A DNA stretch of 64,000 nucleotides from Calditrichaceae bacterium. GTDB taxonomy: Bacteria; Calditrichota; Calditrichia; RBG-13-44-9; J075. This document shows, piece by piece, positions 7,456 through 16,641 of the stretch; the stretch's first letter is position 1; the number at the start of each line of letters is the position of its first letter. The translations under genes were made by a program, and so were the position numbers. The notes beneath the pieces were generated by a model, which was given only the letters and a program-made list of their open reading frames with translations, was not told where the DNA came from and did no database searches. The stretch is from the NCBI GenBank assembly GCA_013360445.1, contig JABWBP010000018.1:62001-126000 (forward strand), given 5' to 3'.

Positions 7456-8367
7456 ATGCGCCGCTACAAAAAAATTTTACTGGGATTGGGGCTTGACGGG
7501 CAGGATGAAACCATCATCCGTTACGCCGGAATGGTTTCGCAAATGGCCCATACGGAAACAATCTATTTCCTTCACGTGGCCGTGGGGCTGGACGTTCTGG
7601 GGGAGATTTATACCCAATACCCGGAACTGCGCGATCCGCCGGATCGCATGATCCGGGAGCACCTGGAAGACACGGTGCGGGAGAGTTTCCGCGGCTTTTC
7701 CGAAACGGAAACCTTCTGCGAAGTGGTCGAGGGAAAAATCCCGGATGAACTTCTGCGGGCAATCCGCATGAAAGACATCGACCTGGTGATCCTGGGACGC
7801 GGTTCCCGGGAAAATTCCCGCGGGCGGCTCGCAAAGAGAATTGCCCGTAAGGCCCCCTGCCCGGTGCTCATCGTGCCGGGAAATAGCGCGGTGCAACTCA
7901 ACAAATTGCTGGTAGCGACGGACTTTTCCGAATATTCCGCCCCGGCAATGGAAATGGGAATCGCCTTTGCCTGCGCAGCCGGCATCCCGGAAATCCTGTG
8001 CCTGCACGTTTACCAGGTTCCCCTGGGGTATTTCAAAACCGGTAAGAACCAGGAGGAATTTGCCGGAATCATGCTGAATAACGCCCGGGAAAGCTTTCAG
8101 CGATTCATCCGCCGGTTTGACCTCAAGGGGCTAAACGTCCGGGAAGAATACGTGCTGGAAAACGACGTCGCCAAAGCCATCCGCGAGGCCGCGGCCCGGA
8201 ACGCGACAGATTTGATCGTAGTGGGTTCCCGGGGGAAAAGCGCCAGCGCCGCAGTGCTCCTGGGCAGCGTCACCGAAGATTTGGTCTCCTCGACTCCCGT
8301 CCCGATGTTAGACGCCAAACCCAAAGGCGCCGGCGTGGGACTGCTCGATGCCCTGTTGAATCCGTAA
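7456..8367 (+). CDS. Tandem universal stress protein (UspA x2)
   Basis: A 303-residue cytosolic protein made of two UspA domains (about 1-140 and 150-290). Each starts with a beta strand of the KKILLGLGLDG or NKLLVATDFSE type and ends with the ATP-type loop: ILGRGSRENSRGRLAKRIARKAPCPVLIV in the first and VVGSRGKSASAAVLLGSVTEDLV in the second. The G-x2-G-x9-G(S/T) pattern is better kept in the second half. The start at 7456 follows AAGGAG. Nine bases separate its stop from the next Usp gene, so the two form an operon. Likely role: stress survival by nucleotide-dependent signalling. Confidence 0.88.
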   Translation: MRRYKKILLGLGLDGQDETIIRYAGMVSQMAHTETIYFLHVAVGLDVLGEIYTQYPELRDPPDRMIREHLEDTVRESFRGFSETETFCEVVEGKIPDELLRAIRMKDIDLVILGRGSRENSRGRLAKRIARKAPCPVLIVPGNSAVQLNKLLVATDFSEYSAPAMEMGIAFACAAGIPEILCLHVYQVPLGYFKTGKNQEEFAGIMLNNARESFQRFIRRFDLKGLNVREEYVLENDVAKAIREAAARNATDLIVVGSRGKSASAAVLLGSVTEDLVSSTPVPMLDAKPKGAGVGLLDALLNP

Positions 8368-8382
8368 TACAAGGACATGGCC

Positions 8383-9510
8383 ATGAAACTGCTGGAAAAA
8401 ATCTTGTTCGCCACCGATTTCAGCGGCGCCTCTGGGGATGCGCTGCGAACCGCAGCCTGTTTGGCGAAAAATTTCAATTCCGAAATTTTGCTGCTGCACG
8501 TGCTTCCGGAAGGAGAAGCGTACGATCCGGATCGGATCAAAAAAGCCGCCACCCGGGAGATGCAAAAGACTGCGGATACCTTGATCCGGGAGGGCGTTAC
8601 GAAGGTGCAAACCATCCTCGAGGAAGGCAATCCCTTCGCCCGGATCATCCATCAGGCGGAGGTGGACGACGTGAACCTGATCGTGATGGGGGCGGGGGAC
8701 AAGTCTGCCGGCGACCACTATCCCCTGGGCACCACCGCGGAGAAGGTGATTCGCAGAGCCGGGAAACCGGTGTGGGTGGCCCGGGCAGGATTTTTCCCCG
8801 CGATCCGGAAAATTCTCTGCCCGGTGGATTTCTCGGAACCCTCCAAACGCGCCCTGAACAACGCCGTGCACCTGGCGCGGCATTTCCGGGCGGAGTTAAC
8901 CGTGCTGCACGTCATCCAGCCGCTGTTCGGGTTTTATTATAATCTCAACCCTGCGGCGCTGGAATCCCAGAAAGCCCTGGAGGCCAAGCGCCAGGGGCAA
9001 TTCGATCTTTTCCTGGAAGAATTTGATTTTCACAATGTCGCCTGGAAGCGGATGGTATTGTTCGGCAAGACGGAACGGGAAATCCTCAACGAAATCCGCT
9101 ATTCCTCCTTCGACCTCTTAGTGATGGGCGCGGTGGGTAACAGCAGCCAGCCCCGGGCGATGTTAGGCGCAGTGGCCGAAAAAGTGGTTCGGGAGATGCC
9201 CTGTTCCCTGGTGACCGTCAAGTCCGAGAATGCCATTCGCCTGCGCCTGGAGCAGGAAATCTCCGACATCGAAAACCACCTGGCCCGGGGGCGCAAACTG
9301 TTAGAAAACGGTTTTCCCAGGGAGGCGTTAGAGGAGTTCGAATACTGCGTCGAAAAAGACCTGTTTTTCGCCCCGGCCTGGGACGGGATGGCTAAAGCTC
9401 ATCAGCGCCTGGGGCACGAAGAAACCGCGCAAAAGAACGCCCAAATGGCCCGGCAAATCCGGGAAAAGTTCTGGCAGCGCCAGGCAGAGGTGGGGAGTGG
9501 GTTAAAGTGA
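8383..9510 (+). CDS. Tandem universal stress protein with C-terminal helical extension
   Basis: Two UspA domains (about residues 1-145 and 148-290) followed by a roughly 75-residue helical tail with TPR-like character (LARGRKLLENGFPREALEEFEYCVEKD, then FAPAWDGMAKAHQRLGHEETAQKNAQ). Such a TPR-like tail is unusual for Usp proteins and suggests a partner-binding role. ATG 8383 is preferred over ATG 8377 because AAGGA (8371-8375) is correctly spaced only for the former. The last codons run into an AAAGTGAGCT word repeat that continues beyond the stop. It is the second gene of the Usp operon. Confidence 0.85.
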   Translation: MKLLEKILFATDFSGASGDALRTAACLAKNFNSEILLLHVLPEGEAYDPDRIKKAATREMQKTADTLIREGVTKVQTILEEGNPFARIIHQAEVDDVNLIVMGAGDKSAGDHYPLGTTAEKVIRRAGKPVWVARAGFFPAIRKILCPVDFSEPSKRALNNAVHLARHFRAELTVLHVIQPLFGFYYNLNPAALESQKALEAKRQGQFDLFLEEFDFHNVAWKRMVLFGKTEREILNEIRYSSFDLLVMGAVGNSSQPRAMLGAVAEKVVREMPCSLVTVKSENAIRLRLEQEISDIENHLARGRKLLENGFPREALEEFEYCVEKDLFFAPAWDGMAKAHQRLGHEETAQKNAQMARQIREKFWQRQAEVGSGLK

Positions 9511-9545
9511 GAAAAAGTGAGCTAAAGTGAGCTAAAGTGGCTAAG
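9499..9545. repeat. AAAGTGAGCT word tandem at gene end
   Basis: AAAGTGAGAA, AAAGTGAGCT, AAAGTGAGCT and AAAGTGGCT follow each other, overlapping the last codons of the second Usp gene. Related AAGTGA words recur at 25533-25616, 44137-44176 and 58150-58190. Confidence 0.6.
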
Positions 9546-9576
9546 GTTAGAGAGAATAACGCAAAGGAGAAATGTT

Positions 9577-9834
9577 ATGCACTGTCCGCACTGTTTGGAA
9601 GAGTTGAAAGTTACCGAACGCCAGGGGGTGGAGATCGACTACTGCCCGAAATGCCGCGGGGTGTGGCTGGATCGCGGCGAACTGGATAAAATTATCGAGC
9701 GTTCCCTGCAAACCGTGGGGCCGCAACCGACCGGGGGCGGGGGGCCGGAGTACTCCTCCCATTCCGGCCAACCCTATCATGGAAAGCATAAAAAGCGCAA
9801 ATCTTTTTTGGAAGAACTGTTCGATTTCGATTGA
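9577..9834 (+). CDS. Small TFIIB-type zinc-ribbon protein
   Basis: An 85-residue protein with a zinc ribbon (C3, C6, C23, C26) followed by the family signature RGVWLDRGELDKI, as in the zf-TFIIB domain family of bacterial proteins with unknown function. A glycine/serine/histidine-rich linker leads to a basic patch (KHKKRK) and a conserved-looking C-terminal LEELFDFD. The start follows AAGGAG at seven bases. It follows the Usp operon closely and may be co-transcribed with it. No catalytic role is evident; nucleic-acid or protein binding is a guess. Confidence 0.82.
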   Translation: MHCPHCLEELKVTERQGVEIDYCPKCRGVWLDRGELDKIIERSLQTVGPQPTGGGGPEYSSHSGQPYHGKHKKRKSFLEELFDFD

Positions 9835-9856
9835 GCCGGGGAGCGCAACACCATTA

Positions 9857-10097
9857 GAGGATGTTTGAAAAATCTCCGGCAATGGGCCGAGGCAAAAAAT
9901 TGGAACGCTGATGACGCTGAAACAACGGATTTTCACGGATAAGGGCTTTCGCCCTTTTTATTGTACCACTGAACGCTAATGTGTTTCAATAACTCTGTGC
10001 GCTCAGTTGGGTACATTATTTTTTTCTGGCTCCCTAACATCCGCGTTCCAATTGAGCGTATTAGAAGTACTAAATCGAATTTTCAAACACGCTCTTA
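9857..10097. repeat. 241-bp nested word hairpin upstream of mrp operon
   Basis: This fills most of the 387-bp gap before mrpA. The outer ends (TGTTTGAAAAATC near 9861 and GAATTTTCAAACAC near 10078) are inverted copies with few mismatches. An inner pair, AATTGGAACGCTGATG (9899-9914) and CATCCGCGTTCCAATT (about 10039-10054), has one mismatch. Between them are words such as ACGCTGATGACGCTGA and CACGGAT. No target duplication was found. The remainder of the gap shows no clear promoter. Confidence 0.65.
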
Positions 10098-10221
10098 TGA
10101 GGGCGCTTCTATTGAAATTATCAAAGCCTCTTGCAAACGCGCAGCGATTTCGTTATCATCCCCGCCGAAAAACGGATAGAAGGGAAAAAAGTGTTCTTGG
10201 GAAAAATAACCGGTATTTAGA

Positions 10222-12516
10222 ATGGGCCTGGCCGCGACAATATTTTCAGGATTTCTCTTAGCAATCCTTGCCCCCTTTCTCCACCGGCTGTTGCGGGGTA
10301 AAACCGGCTGGGTCTTCGCCCTGCTGCCCCTGGCCATCGCTATTTACCTGGCCGGCTTCCACCGCGAGGTACGCGCCGGGGAAGCGCTGCGCGCGGCGTA
10401 TGAATGGGTTCCCACCCTGGGCATCCGCCTCTCCTTTTATTTGGACGGGCTGAGCCTGCTCTTCGCTTTGCTGATCAGCGGCATCGGGGCGCTGGTGCTC
10501 ATTTACGCCGGGGGGTACCTGCACGGGCACGCCCAATTGGGGCGGTTTTATTCCTATATCCTGATGTTCATGGCCTCCATGTTAGGGGTGGTGTTAGCGG
10601 ATAACCTCCTGGCGCTGTTCATTTTTTGGGAGCTGACCAGCCTCTCCTCCTACCTGTTGATCGGGTTCAACCATGAAAAAGAGGATTCCCGCAGCGCCGC
10701 GCTGCAAGCCCTGCTCATTACCGGGGGCGGGGGGCTGGCGCTGTTAGCGGGGATCATCCTCCTGGGCAGCGTGGGGGGGAGTTACGAAATTTCTGCCCTG
10801 GCAAACGCCGACGGGGTCATCCGGGAGCATCCCCTCTACCTGCCGGCGCTGTTGCTCTTCCTGCTTGGCGCGTTTACCAAATCCGCCCAGGCGCCGTTTC
10901 ATTTCTGGCTGCCCGGGGCCATGGCCGCTCCCACCCCGGTCAGCGCCTACCTGCACTCTGCTACCATGGTCAAAGCCGGGGTGTACCTGCTGGCGCGCAT
11001 GAATCCCATCCTGGGCGGCAGCGCTGAGTGGCACTACCTGGTAACCCTGGCGGGCGCCGCCACCATGCTGATCGGCGCCCTGTTAGCCCTGCCCCAAACC
11101 GATCTGAAACGGCTTTTGGCATATTCCACGGTCAGCGCGCTGGGAATTTTAGTGCTGCTGCTGGGCATCGGCACCGCCGAAGCCGCCAAGGCGGCCATGG
11201 TGTTCCTGGTGGTTCACTCCCTCTATAAAGGATCACTGTTCATGATGGCCGGGGCGGTGGATCACGAAACCGGCACCCGCGACGTGCAGTCCCTCGGCGG
11301 CCTCGTTAAAATCATGCCGGTAACCGCCCTGGCGGCCGGGCTGGCGGCGCTGTCCATGACCGGTTTCCCGCCCCTGTTGGGTTTCATCGGCAAGGAATTG
11401 ATCTACGAAGCCAAGCTGCAAGCGCCCACCGCCGCCCCGTTGATTTTGGGGATCGGGGTGATTGCCAATATCATTAACGTCACCGTGGCCGCCATCGTGG
11501 GCATTCGCCCTTTTGTGGGCGATAAACGCGCCACCCCCCGCAAACCTCACGAAGCGCCCCTTTCCCTCTGGCTGGGTCCCTTAACCATGGCCGCCGCGGG
11601 CTTGCTCCTGGGCCTGTTTCCGGGGTTGATTGCCAATTCGCTGGTCTCCCCGGCAATCCAGGCGATCCGGGCGGAGGAAATTGTCCTCAAATTGAAGTTG
11701 TGGCACGGCCTGAATTTCGTCCTGTTACTAAGCGTTTTCACCGTGCTGGCCGGCATCGCCCTGTTCTTTGCCCGGAATTTCTTCCGCCGCCTGGCCGGGC
11801 GAGCACAAGGCTTATCCTTCCTCACCCCTTCGGTATGGTACCAAAAGGGGCTGGATGGTTTAATGGGTTTTGCCCGCGCCCAGACCCGCCTGCTGCAAAA
11901 CGGTTACCTGCGTTATTACCTGCTGACGATTTTCCTGGCCACCATGCTGTTGGTATTTTTCAAGCTGGTTTTGCCGCCGGGGTGGCAAAGCCTGGAAAAA
12001 TTCGCCGTCGCGCGCTATTACGAGATCGGCCTGGGGGTCGCCATGCTGCTGGCGGCGCTGGTCGCCTTGTTCTCCCGCTCCCGCCTGACCGCCGCGATTG
12101 CCCTGGGGGTGATCGGCTACGGCGTGGCGGTAATTTTCGTTTTCTACGGCGCGCCGGACCTGGCCATCACCCAGATTCTCATCGAAACCCTTTCGGTGAT
12201 CCTTTTCGTGTTAGTGGTGTATCACCTGCCCGCTTTTAACAGGCTTTCCGGAAGCCGCTCCCGGCTGCGCGACGCCCTGGTAGCGCTGCTGTTCGGGGGA
12301 ATGATGAGCGCCCTGGTGCTCAAAGCAACCAATTTGCAGCTTCATCCCACCATTTCCGGCTATTTTGCCGAAAACAGCCTTTCCCTGGCGCACGGGCGAA
12401 ACGTGGTAAACGTGATCTTAGTGGATTTCCGCGCCCTGGATACCCTGGGGGAAATCACCGTATTGGCGGTGGCTGCGGTGGGCGTTTTTGCCTTATTGAA
12501 GTTGAAGCTGAAGTAG
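10222..12516 (+). CDS. mrpA: Na+/H+ antiporter subunit MrpA
   Basis: A 764-residue polytopic membrane protein. The first 480 residues are a NuoL/MrpA proton-translocating antiporter module, with the conserved stretch [21 protein letters not shown] and the [20 protein letters not shown] helix. The C-terminus carries the MrpA-specific DUF4040 segment ([23 protein letters not shown]) and the MbhE-like tail ([25 protein letters not shown]), so MrpA rather than complex I NuoL is the right call. It heads a full mrpABCDEFG set and would couple proton influx to Na+ export in the inner membrane. The start has no strong ribosome site, so a slightly different one is possible. Confidence 0.95.
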   Translation: MGLAATIFSGFLLAILAPFLHRLLRGKTGWVFALLPLAIAIYLAGFHREVRAGEALRAAYEWVPTLGIRLSFYLDGLSLLFALLISGIGALVLIYAGGYLHGHAQLGRFYSYILMFMASMLGVVLADNLLALFIFWELTSLSSYLLIGFNHEKEDSRSAALQALLITGGGGLALLAGIILLGSVGGSYEISALANADGVIREHPLYLPALLLFLLGAFTKSAQAPFHFWLPGAMAAPTPVSAYLHSATMVKAGVYLLARMNPILGGSAEWHYLVTLAGAATMLIGALLALPQTDLKRLLAYSTVSALGILVLLLGIGTAEAAKAAMVFLVVHSLYKGSLFMMAGAVDHETGTRDVQSLGGLVKIMPVTALAAGLAALSMTGFPPLLGFIGKELIYEAKLQAPTAAPLILGIGVIANIINVTVAAIVGIRPFVGDKRATPRKPHEAPLSLWLGPLTMAAAGLLLGLFPGLIANSLVSPAIQAIRAEEIVLKLKLWHGLNFVLLLSVFTVLAGIALFFARNFFRRLAGRAQGLSFLTPSVWYQKGLDGLMGFARAQTRLLQNGYLRYYLLTIFLATMLLVFFKLVLPPGWQSLEKFAVARYYEIGLGVAMLLAALVALFSRSRLTAAIALGVIGYGVAVIFVFYGAPDLAITQILIETLSVILFVLVVYHLPAFNRLSGSRSRLRDALVALLFGGMMSALVLKATNLQLHPTISGYFAENSLSLAHGRNVVNVILVDFRALDTLGEITVLAVAAVGVFALLKLKLK

Positions 12517-12523
12517 TGGTATG

Positions 12524-12639
12524 GTGTTCAGGTGTTCGTGTGCTCGTGTGTTCAAATGTCACGGTGTTAAAGGAACCTTAACACCTGTGCCGTAAGGCAT
12601 CCCTTTTGGAAACACCTGAGCACACGAACACCTGAACAC
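12524..12639. repeat. Word hairpin between mrpA and mrpB
   Basis: A perfect 22-bp inverted repeat (12524-12545 with 12618-12639) made of the 8-mers GTGTTCAG, GTGTTCGT and GTGCTC, with a second stem GTGTTAAAGG/CCTTAACAC inside. It separates two genes of one operon, where a strong terminator would be harmful. Relatives are at 19954 and 63307. Confidence 0.8.
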
Positions 12640-12659
12640 GCAATCAACAGAAAACTGTT

Positions 12660-13076
12660 ATGACATCGACTATTTTAAGAATCGCCAGCCGGTATTTGAC
12701 CCCGGTGTTCCTGTTTTTTTCCCTGTTGATCCTCTATCGCGGGCATAACGCCCCGGGAGGCGGGTTCATCGGGGGGTTGCTGGCCGCCGCGGCGCTGATC
12801 CTCTACGCCATGGCCTGCGGCGTGGATGCCGCCCGCGCGAAGCTGAGAATCGATCCCCGCATCCTGGTGGCCGCGGGGCTGCTCACGGCGCTGCTCAGCG
12901 GGGCGCTTGCCCTGTTTTCCGGCAATTCTTTCCTGACCGGCCGCTGGGTGATGCTGCACCTGCCCTTCCTGGGAGAACTTCCCCTGGGAACTCCCTTGCT
13001 GTTCGACCTGGGGGTGTACCTGGTGGTGATCGGGATTACCCTGATCATGCTCTTCGCCCTGATGGAGGAGGATTAG
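12660..13076 (+). CDS. mrpB: Na+/H+ antiporter subunit MrpB
   Basis: A 138-residue MnhB-domain protein with four predicted membrane helices and the family motif NAPGGGFIGGLLAA near residues 31-44. It is a structural subunit of the seven-part Mrp antiporter and usually has no activity alone. It lies 143 bases after mrpA, the gap being filled by a long hairpin, and 343 bases before mrpC, which is also filled by repeats. The ribosome site is weak. Length is normal for stand-alone MrpB. Confidence 0.93.
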   Translation: MTSTILRIASRYLTPVFLFFSLLILYRGHNAPGGGFIGGLLAAAALILYAMACGVDAARAKLRIDPRILVAAGLLTALLSGALALFSGNSFLTGRWVMLHLPFLGELPLGTPLLFDLGVYLVVIGITLIMLFALMEED

Positions 13077-13100
13077 GCGCCTGGATGCGGGTATGGAGTA

Positions 13101-13214
13101 TTGGATTGATGGATGGCAATATGGTTAAATGGTTAAATGGTTGAATGGTTAAATGGTTGAATGGTTAAATGGTTGAATGGTTAAATGGTTGAATGGTTAT
13201 CCCCATCAATCCAA
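13101..13214. repeat. Word hairpin with GGTTAAAT/GGTTGAAT tandem array
   Basis: TTGGATTGATGG (13101-13112) and CCATCAATCCAA (13203-13214) are a perfect 12-bp inverted repeat. The interior is a tandem of the 8-mers GGTTAAAT and GGTTGAAT repeated about nine times (about 13123-13198). The reverse-strand words (CCATTTAGC and so on) follow just outside. It lies between mrpB and mrpC. Confidence 0.8.
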
Positions 13215-13234
13215 CCATTTAGCAATTTAGCCAT

Positions 13235-13379
13235 TTATACTTCACGCGGGATTAAATGAGACAGGTATTCCTCACTAAAGTGAGGTGATCTTTGATTGCC
13301 ACGCTTCAGCGTGTGAAAAACGAATGAGTGTAAGTACGCCTTCTCAAAAAAGTCTCATTTGTAACCGCGTAGAGTATAA
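13235..13379. mobile_element. 145-bp hairpin element with about 28-bp terminal inverted repeats
   Basis: The left end begins TTATACTTCACGCGG and the right end, read on the other strand, begins TTATACTCTACGCGG; similarity continues to AAATGAGAC on both sides. The interior has two short stems (CCTCACTAAAGTGAGG and CACGCTTCAGCGTG). The flanks CAATTTAGCCATTT (13223) and CAATTTTGCCATTT (13380) are near-identical 14-mers, as if the element split a pre-existing word repeat or duplicated its target. Together with the adjacent array it fills the mrpB-mrpC gap. Confidence 0.55.
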
Positions 13380-13419
13380 CAATTTTGCCATTTGCTAATT
13401 TTCGGAGCGAGAAACTTTA

Positions 13420-13767
13420 ATGGAATTACTGCTGGCAATTGTGATCGGCGGATTATACGCCGCGGCAATTTATTCCCTGCTGCGCCGCAGCATCGTCAAA
13501 TTAGTGATCGGGCTGATTTTGCTCGGCCACGCCACCAACCTGCTGATTTTTACCGCCGGGGGACTGACCCGGGCCAGGCCGCCCATCGTCGCGGAGGGCG
13601 CGCTCGCACTGACCCCGCCCTATGCCGATCCGCTTCCCCAGGCGCTCATTCTTACCGCCATTGTGATCAGCTTCGGAGTCGTCGCCTTTACCTTAGTGCT
13701 GGTGAAACGCGCCTACAAAACCGTGGGAACCGAGGATCTGGATGATATGAGAGGAACCGACCGGTGA
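13420..13767 (+). CDS. mrpC: Na+/H+ antiporter subunit MrpC
   Basis: A 115-residue protein with three membrane helices, homologous to NuoK. Typical text is [25 protein letters not shown] in the middle helix and [22 protein letters not shown] in the last. The start follows GGAGCGAG at useful spacing. Its TGA overlaps the GTG start of mrpD in a GTGA junction, so the two are translationally coupled. It is part of the seven-gene antiporter operon. Confidence 0.94.
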   Translation: MELLLAIVIGGLYAAAIYSLLRRSIVKLVIGLILLGHATNLLIFTAGGLTRARPPIVAEGALALTPPYADPLPQALILTAIVISFGVVAFTLVLVKRAYKTVGTEDLDDMRGTDR

Positions 13768-15272
13768 ACCTGCTGCTCATTTTCCCCATCACCATACCGC
13801 TGCTTACCGCGATTCTCTCGGCATTGGCCTGGCGCTCTCTGAAAGTTCAACGCGCGCTGGGAGTTCTGGGAAGCGCCGGTTTGCTGGCCGCCGCGCTGGC
13901 GCTGCTGATGAATGTCTGGCGGGGCGGCATCCAAAGCGTGCAGATGGGAAGCTGGCCGGCCCCCTTCGGAATTACTCTTGTGGCCGACCTGTTCGGCGCA
14001 ATCATGGTGGCGCTGGCCGCCCTGACCGGCTTCGCGGTGCTGCTCTATTCCCTGGGGAGCATCGACGAGCGGCGGCAATCCTTCGGCTACTTCCCCCTCT
14101 TTCAGGTGCTGCTGATGGGAGTCTGCGGGGCCTTCCTGACTGGGGATCTCTTCAACCTCTACGTCTGGTTCGAGGTGCTGCTGATCGCCTCCTTCGTATT
14201 GATGGCGTTAGGCGGGGAGCGCGGGCAAATGGAGGGGGCGGTCAAATACGTCACCCTGAACCTGGTCTCCTCGGCGCTGTTCCTGGCCGGTATCGGGATT
14301 CTCTACGGCAAAACCGGCACCCTCAACATGGCCGACCTGGCCCAGAAACTGCGCCTGGAACCGCAGTCCGACCTGGTCAACAGCACCTCGATGCTGTTTT
14401 TGATCGCCTTCGGGATCAAAGCGGGGGCGTTTCCGTTCTTTTTCTGGCTGCCCGCCTCTTACCATACCCCGCCGGTTGCAGTATCCGCGGTATTTGCGGG
14501 GCTGCTCACCAAAGTGGGCGTGTATGCCCTGATTCGCTGTTTCACCCTTTTCTTTGTGCAGGACGTGCAGTTTACCCATACTTTGATTCTGGCGCTGGCC
14601 GGGTTGACCATGGTCACCGGGGTTTTGGGGGCGGCCGCGCAGAACGAAATCCGGCGGATTTTATCCTTCCACATTATCAGCCAGATCGGTTACATGCTGA
14701 TGGGATTGGGATTGATGACCCCCCTGGCGCTGGCCGGCTCGGTTTTTTACCTGATCCATCACATTATCGTAAAAACCAACCTCTTTTTGATCGGCGGGGT
14801 GGTGCAAACTTTGAAAGGGAGCGACGATCTGAAAAAGATCGGCGGGCTTTATAAAGCTCACCCCCTGCTGGCGCTGCTGTTTGCCATTCCGGCCTTTTCC
14901 CTGGCGGGGATTCCCCCGCTCTCCGGTTTCTTCGCCAAACTGACCTTGATCATTGCCGGGTTGAAGATCGACAGCTACCTGATTGTTCTCACGGCGCTGG
15001 CGGTCGGTATTTTAACCCTGTTCTCCATGACCAAAATCTGGAACGAAGCGTTTTGGAAAGCGCAGCCGGCCGGCCCGGCGCTCGATAACCCCGCTGCGGC
15101 GACCGTCACCGGGGGGGCTTTCCGGTTGCTGCTGCCGGTCATCTTGCTGGCCGCCATTACCGTGCTGATCGGGGCGGCCAGTGAACCGTTCTTCGCCCTG
15201 GCGACCCGGGCCGCGGAGCAACTGATTCATCCCGAAGAATATATTCGAGCGGTGTTAGGAGGGAAACCATGA
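13764..15272 (+). CDS. mrpD: Na+/H+ antiporter subunit MrpD
   Basis: A 502-residue NuoN/NuoM-like antiporter subunit with about 14 helices. The proton-channel text [42 protein letters not shown] holds the conserved lysines, and the later [14 protein letters not shown] holds a third. It starts at a GTG overlapping the mrpC stop and ends overlapping the mrpE start (ATGA). With MrpA it supplies the ion-translocating channels of the complex. Confidence 0.95.
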   Translation: MNLLLIFPITIPLLTAILSALAWRSLKVQRALGVLGSAGLLAAALALLMNVWRGGIQSVQMGSWPAPFGITLVADLFGAIMVALAALTGFAVLLYSLGSIDERRQSFGYFPLFQVLLMGVCGAFLTGDLFNLYVWFEVLLIASFVLMALGGERGQMEGAVKYVTLNLVSSALFLAGIGILYGKTGTLNMADLAQKLRLEPQSDLVNSTSMLFLIAFGIKAGAFPFFFWLPASYHTPPVAVSAVFAGLLTKVGVYALIRCFTLFFVQDVQFTHTLILALAGLTMVTGVLGAAAQNEIRRILSFHIISQIGYMLMGLGLMTPLALAGSVFYLIHHIIVKTNLFLIGGVVQTLKGSDDLKKIGGLYKAHPLLALLFAIPAFSLAGIPPLSGFFAKLTLIIAGLKIDSYLIVLTALAVGILTLFSMTKIWNEAFWKAQPAGPALDNPAAATVTGGAFRLLLPVILLAAITVLIGAASEPFFALATRAAEQLIHPEEYIRAVLGGKP

Positions 15273-15604
15273 GCCGGGTATTTCGCAAAATCTTGCAACT
15301 GATCGGGTTTTTGTTCTTCTATTTGAAGGAAGTGCTGCTCTCCAACATCCGGATTGCCGCGGATATTTTGACTCCTCGCCATCGCATGAAGCCGGGGGTG
15401 ATCGCCGTTCCCCTGGAAAATCTCACCGACCCGCAGCTCCTCATCCTTACAAACCTGGTTTCCATGACCCCCGGAACCCTCTGCTTAGATGTTTCCGATG
15501 ATCGCAAGGTTTTGTACATCCATGCCATGTATGTAGAGGATGCGGAGCAGCTCCGGCGGGAGATCAAAGTGGGATTCGAGAAAAAAATCCTGGAGGTATT
15601 TTGA
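15269..15604 (+). CDS. mrpE: Na+/H+ antiporter subunit MrpE (short form)
   Basis: An MnhE-domain protein of 111 residues, against about 160 in classical MrpE. The N-terminal membrane helices are reduced to one short hydrophobic segment ([23 protein letters not shown]), while the soluble domain is intact ([33 protein letters not shown]). The ATG overlaps the mrpD stop by four bases. Short MrpE forms are known in several lineages, so this is not necessarily a truncation. The stop codon abuts an ACACGAATT word array. Confidence 0.88.
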   Translation: MSRVFRKILQLIGFLFFYLKEVLLSNIRIAADILTPRHRMKPGVIAVPLENLTDPQLLILTNLVSMTPGTLCLDVSDDRKVLYIHAMYVEDAEQLRREIKVGFEKKILEVF

Positions 15605-15735
15605 ACCACGAATTACACGAATTACACGAATTGTACGAATGGAAGTGCCCGTATGAACATTGCCTACTGCTTACTGCTTACTGCCTACTTGCCTACTGCC
15701 TACTTGCCTACTGCCTACTTGCCCACTGCCTACTT
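15603..15735. repeat. ACACGAATT and TTGCCTAC word arrays between mrpE and mrpF
   Basis: Directly after the mrpE stop come the 9-mers ACACGAATT, ACACGAATT and GTACGAATG, then a second array of TTGCCTAC/TGCCTAC/TGCTTAC 7-8-mers repeated about ten times to 15733. Unlike most loci here the inverted partner arms are missing, so these are plain tandem arrays. They separate mrpE from mrpF. Confidence 0.75.
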
Positions 15736-15754
15736 AAAAGAGGGTTCCTGAAAA

Positions 15755-16039
15755 ATGCCTGTTGAACTCACCTTGATCCACCACGCAGCGCGGGTAGCGC
15801 TGTTAATCCTCATGGCGGCCATGTTCCTGGCGCTCTACCGGCTGGTGCGCGGTCCCAACCTGCCGGACCGGGTCATCGCCCTGGACCTGATCGCCACCCT
15901 GGCGCTGGGGATGATCGTCGCTTACGCCATCCTGACCGGCCAGCCGGTTTTCTTGAACGCCGCGGTCATCCTGGCGCTCATTGCTTTCCTGGGGACGGTG
16001 GCGTTCGCAAAATATATCGAGAGGAGGATGTCCGAATGA
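15755..16039 (+). CDS. mrpF: Na+/H+ antiporter subunit MrpF
   Basis: A 94-residue protein with three membrane helices and the family text [31 protein letters not shown]. The stop overlaps the mrpG start by four bases (ATGA). GAGGG precedes the start at a somewhat long distance, just after the word array. It is a small structural subunit of the Mrp complex. Confidence 0.92.
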   Translation: MPVELTLIHHAARVALLILMAAMFLALYRLVRGPNLPDRVIALDLIATLALGMIVAYAILTGQPVFLNAAVILALIAFLGTVAFAKYIERRMSE

Positions 16040-16401
16040 CGGAATGGATTAGCGCGGCGCTGCTGATCTTCGGCGCGCTCTTCATGTTCATCGGGGCGCT
16101 GGGAATCGTGCGCCTGCCGGATTTTTTCACCCGTTCTCACGCCGCCGCCAAGGCCACTTCTTTTGGAGCGTTGTTGATGCTCCTGGCGATTGCGCTGCAC
16201 TTCGCCGATCCCTGGATTATCTTCGAATCGCTGTTGGTGATCGCGTTCATCTACCTGACCGCGCCCATCGCTTCGCACATGTTGGGGCGGGCGGCCTATT
16301 TTCTCAACCTGCCCATGTGGAAAGGCACTCACATCGACGAGTTGCGGAACCGCTATGATCCGGAAAAGCATACCCTGGCCAGCGGGGGGGAGGGGGAGTA
16401 G
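16036..16401 (+). CDS. mrpG: Na+/H+ antiporter subunit MrpG
   Basis: A 121-residue MnhG protein with three membrane helices. Key text is [38 protein letters not shown] followed by [14 protein letters not shown]. It completes the seven-subunit set, so the operon is intact despite three repeat-filled gaps. The C-terminal residues are glycine/glutamate rich and run into the G-rich array that follows. Confidence 0.92.
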   Translation: MTEWISAALLIFGALFMFIGALGIVRLPDFFTRSHAAAKATSFGALLMLLAIALHFADPWIIFESLLVIAFIYLTAPIASHMLGRAAYFLNLPMWKGTHIDELRNRYDPEKHTLASGGEGE

Positions 16402-16478
16402 GCAGGAGCAGGGGCAGTGGGTAGGAGCAGGGGCAGGAGCAGGAGCAGGAGCAGGACCAGGGGCAGTGGGCAGTCAAT
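16402..16478. repeat. G-rich 6-nt tandem array (GGAGCA/GGGGCA)
   Basis: Hexamers GGAGCA, GGGGCA and GTGGGT repeat about twelve times directly after mrpG. The purine-rich strand has many GG and GGGG runs and could form a G-quadruplex or a polypurine structure. A related GGGGCAGGAG word is at 33300. Confidence 0.7.
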
Positions 16479-16496
16479 GTCGTTTACGAGACTAAA

Positions 16497-16624
16497 ATTC
16501 ACTATTCTGAGTTCACCGTTCACCACCCTTCGACAAGCTCAGGGCAAGTTTCACAATTGTTATTATTTCGCAAGTTATCATAGTAGTTCGATAATTGGGA
16601 ATAGTGAATGGGGAATAGTGAATT
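16497..16624. repeat. Word hairpin with AATTCACTATTC arms
   Basis: AATTCACTATTC (16497-16508) and GAATAGTGAATT (16613-16624) are perfect inverted copies, with the word GGGAATAGTGAAT repeated in the right arm. Between them lies CCCTTCGACAAGCTCAGGGC, itself a small hairpin; a related form is at 57168. It lies just upstream of the diguanylate cyclase and may contain its promoter. Confidence 0.7.
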
Positions 16625-16641
16625 GAGAGGGAAATGAAACC

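Noticed and set aside
10222-12516. NuoL/complex I assignment for the first antiporter gene
   Set aside because: The MrpA-specific DUF4040 and MbhE-like C-terminal segments and the following mrpB-G genes identify it as MrpA; no nuo genes are present.
13123-13198. CRISPR-like regular repeats
   Set aside because: The GGTTAAAT/GGTTGAAT array has an 8-nt unit with no unique spacers and no cas genes in the window. The arrays at 15650-15735 and 33412-33480 fail for the same reason.
15269-15604. mrpE truncated by the following repeat
   Set aside because: The MnhE soluble domain is complete and the missing part is at the N-terminus, away from the repeat. Short forms occur elsewhere.
16402-16478. Polypurine GGAGCA array as a replication origin or attachment site
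   Set aside because: No DnaA boxes, no dnaA/parAB genes and no integrase nearby; it matches the other word arrays in the window.
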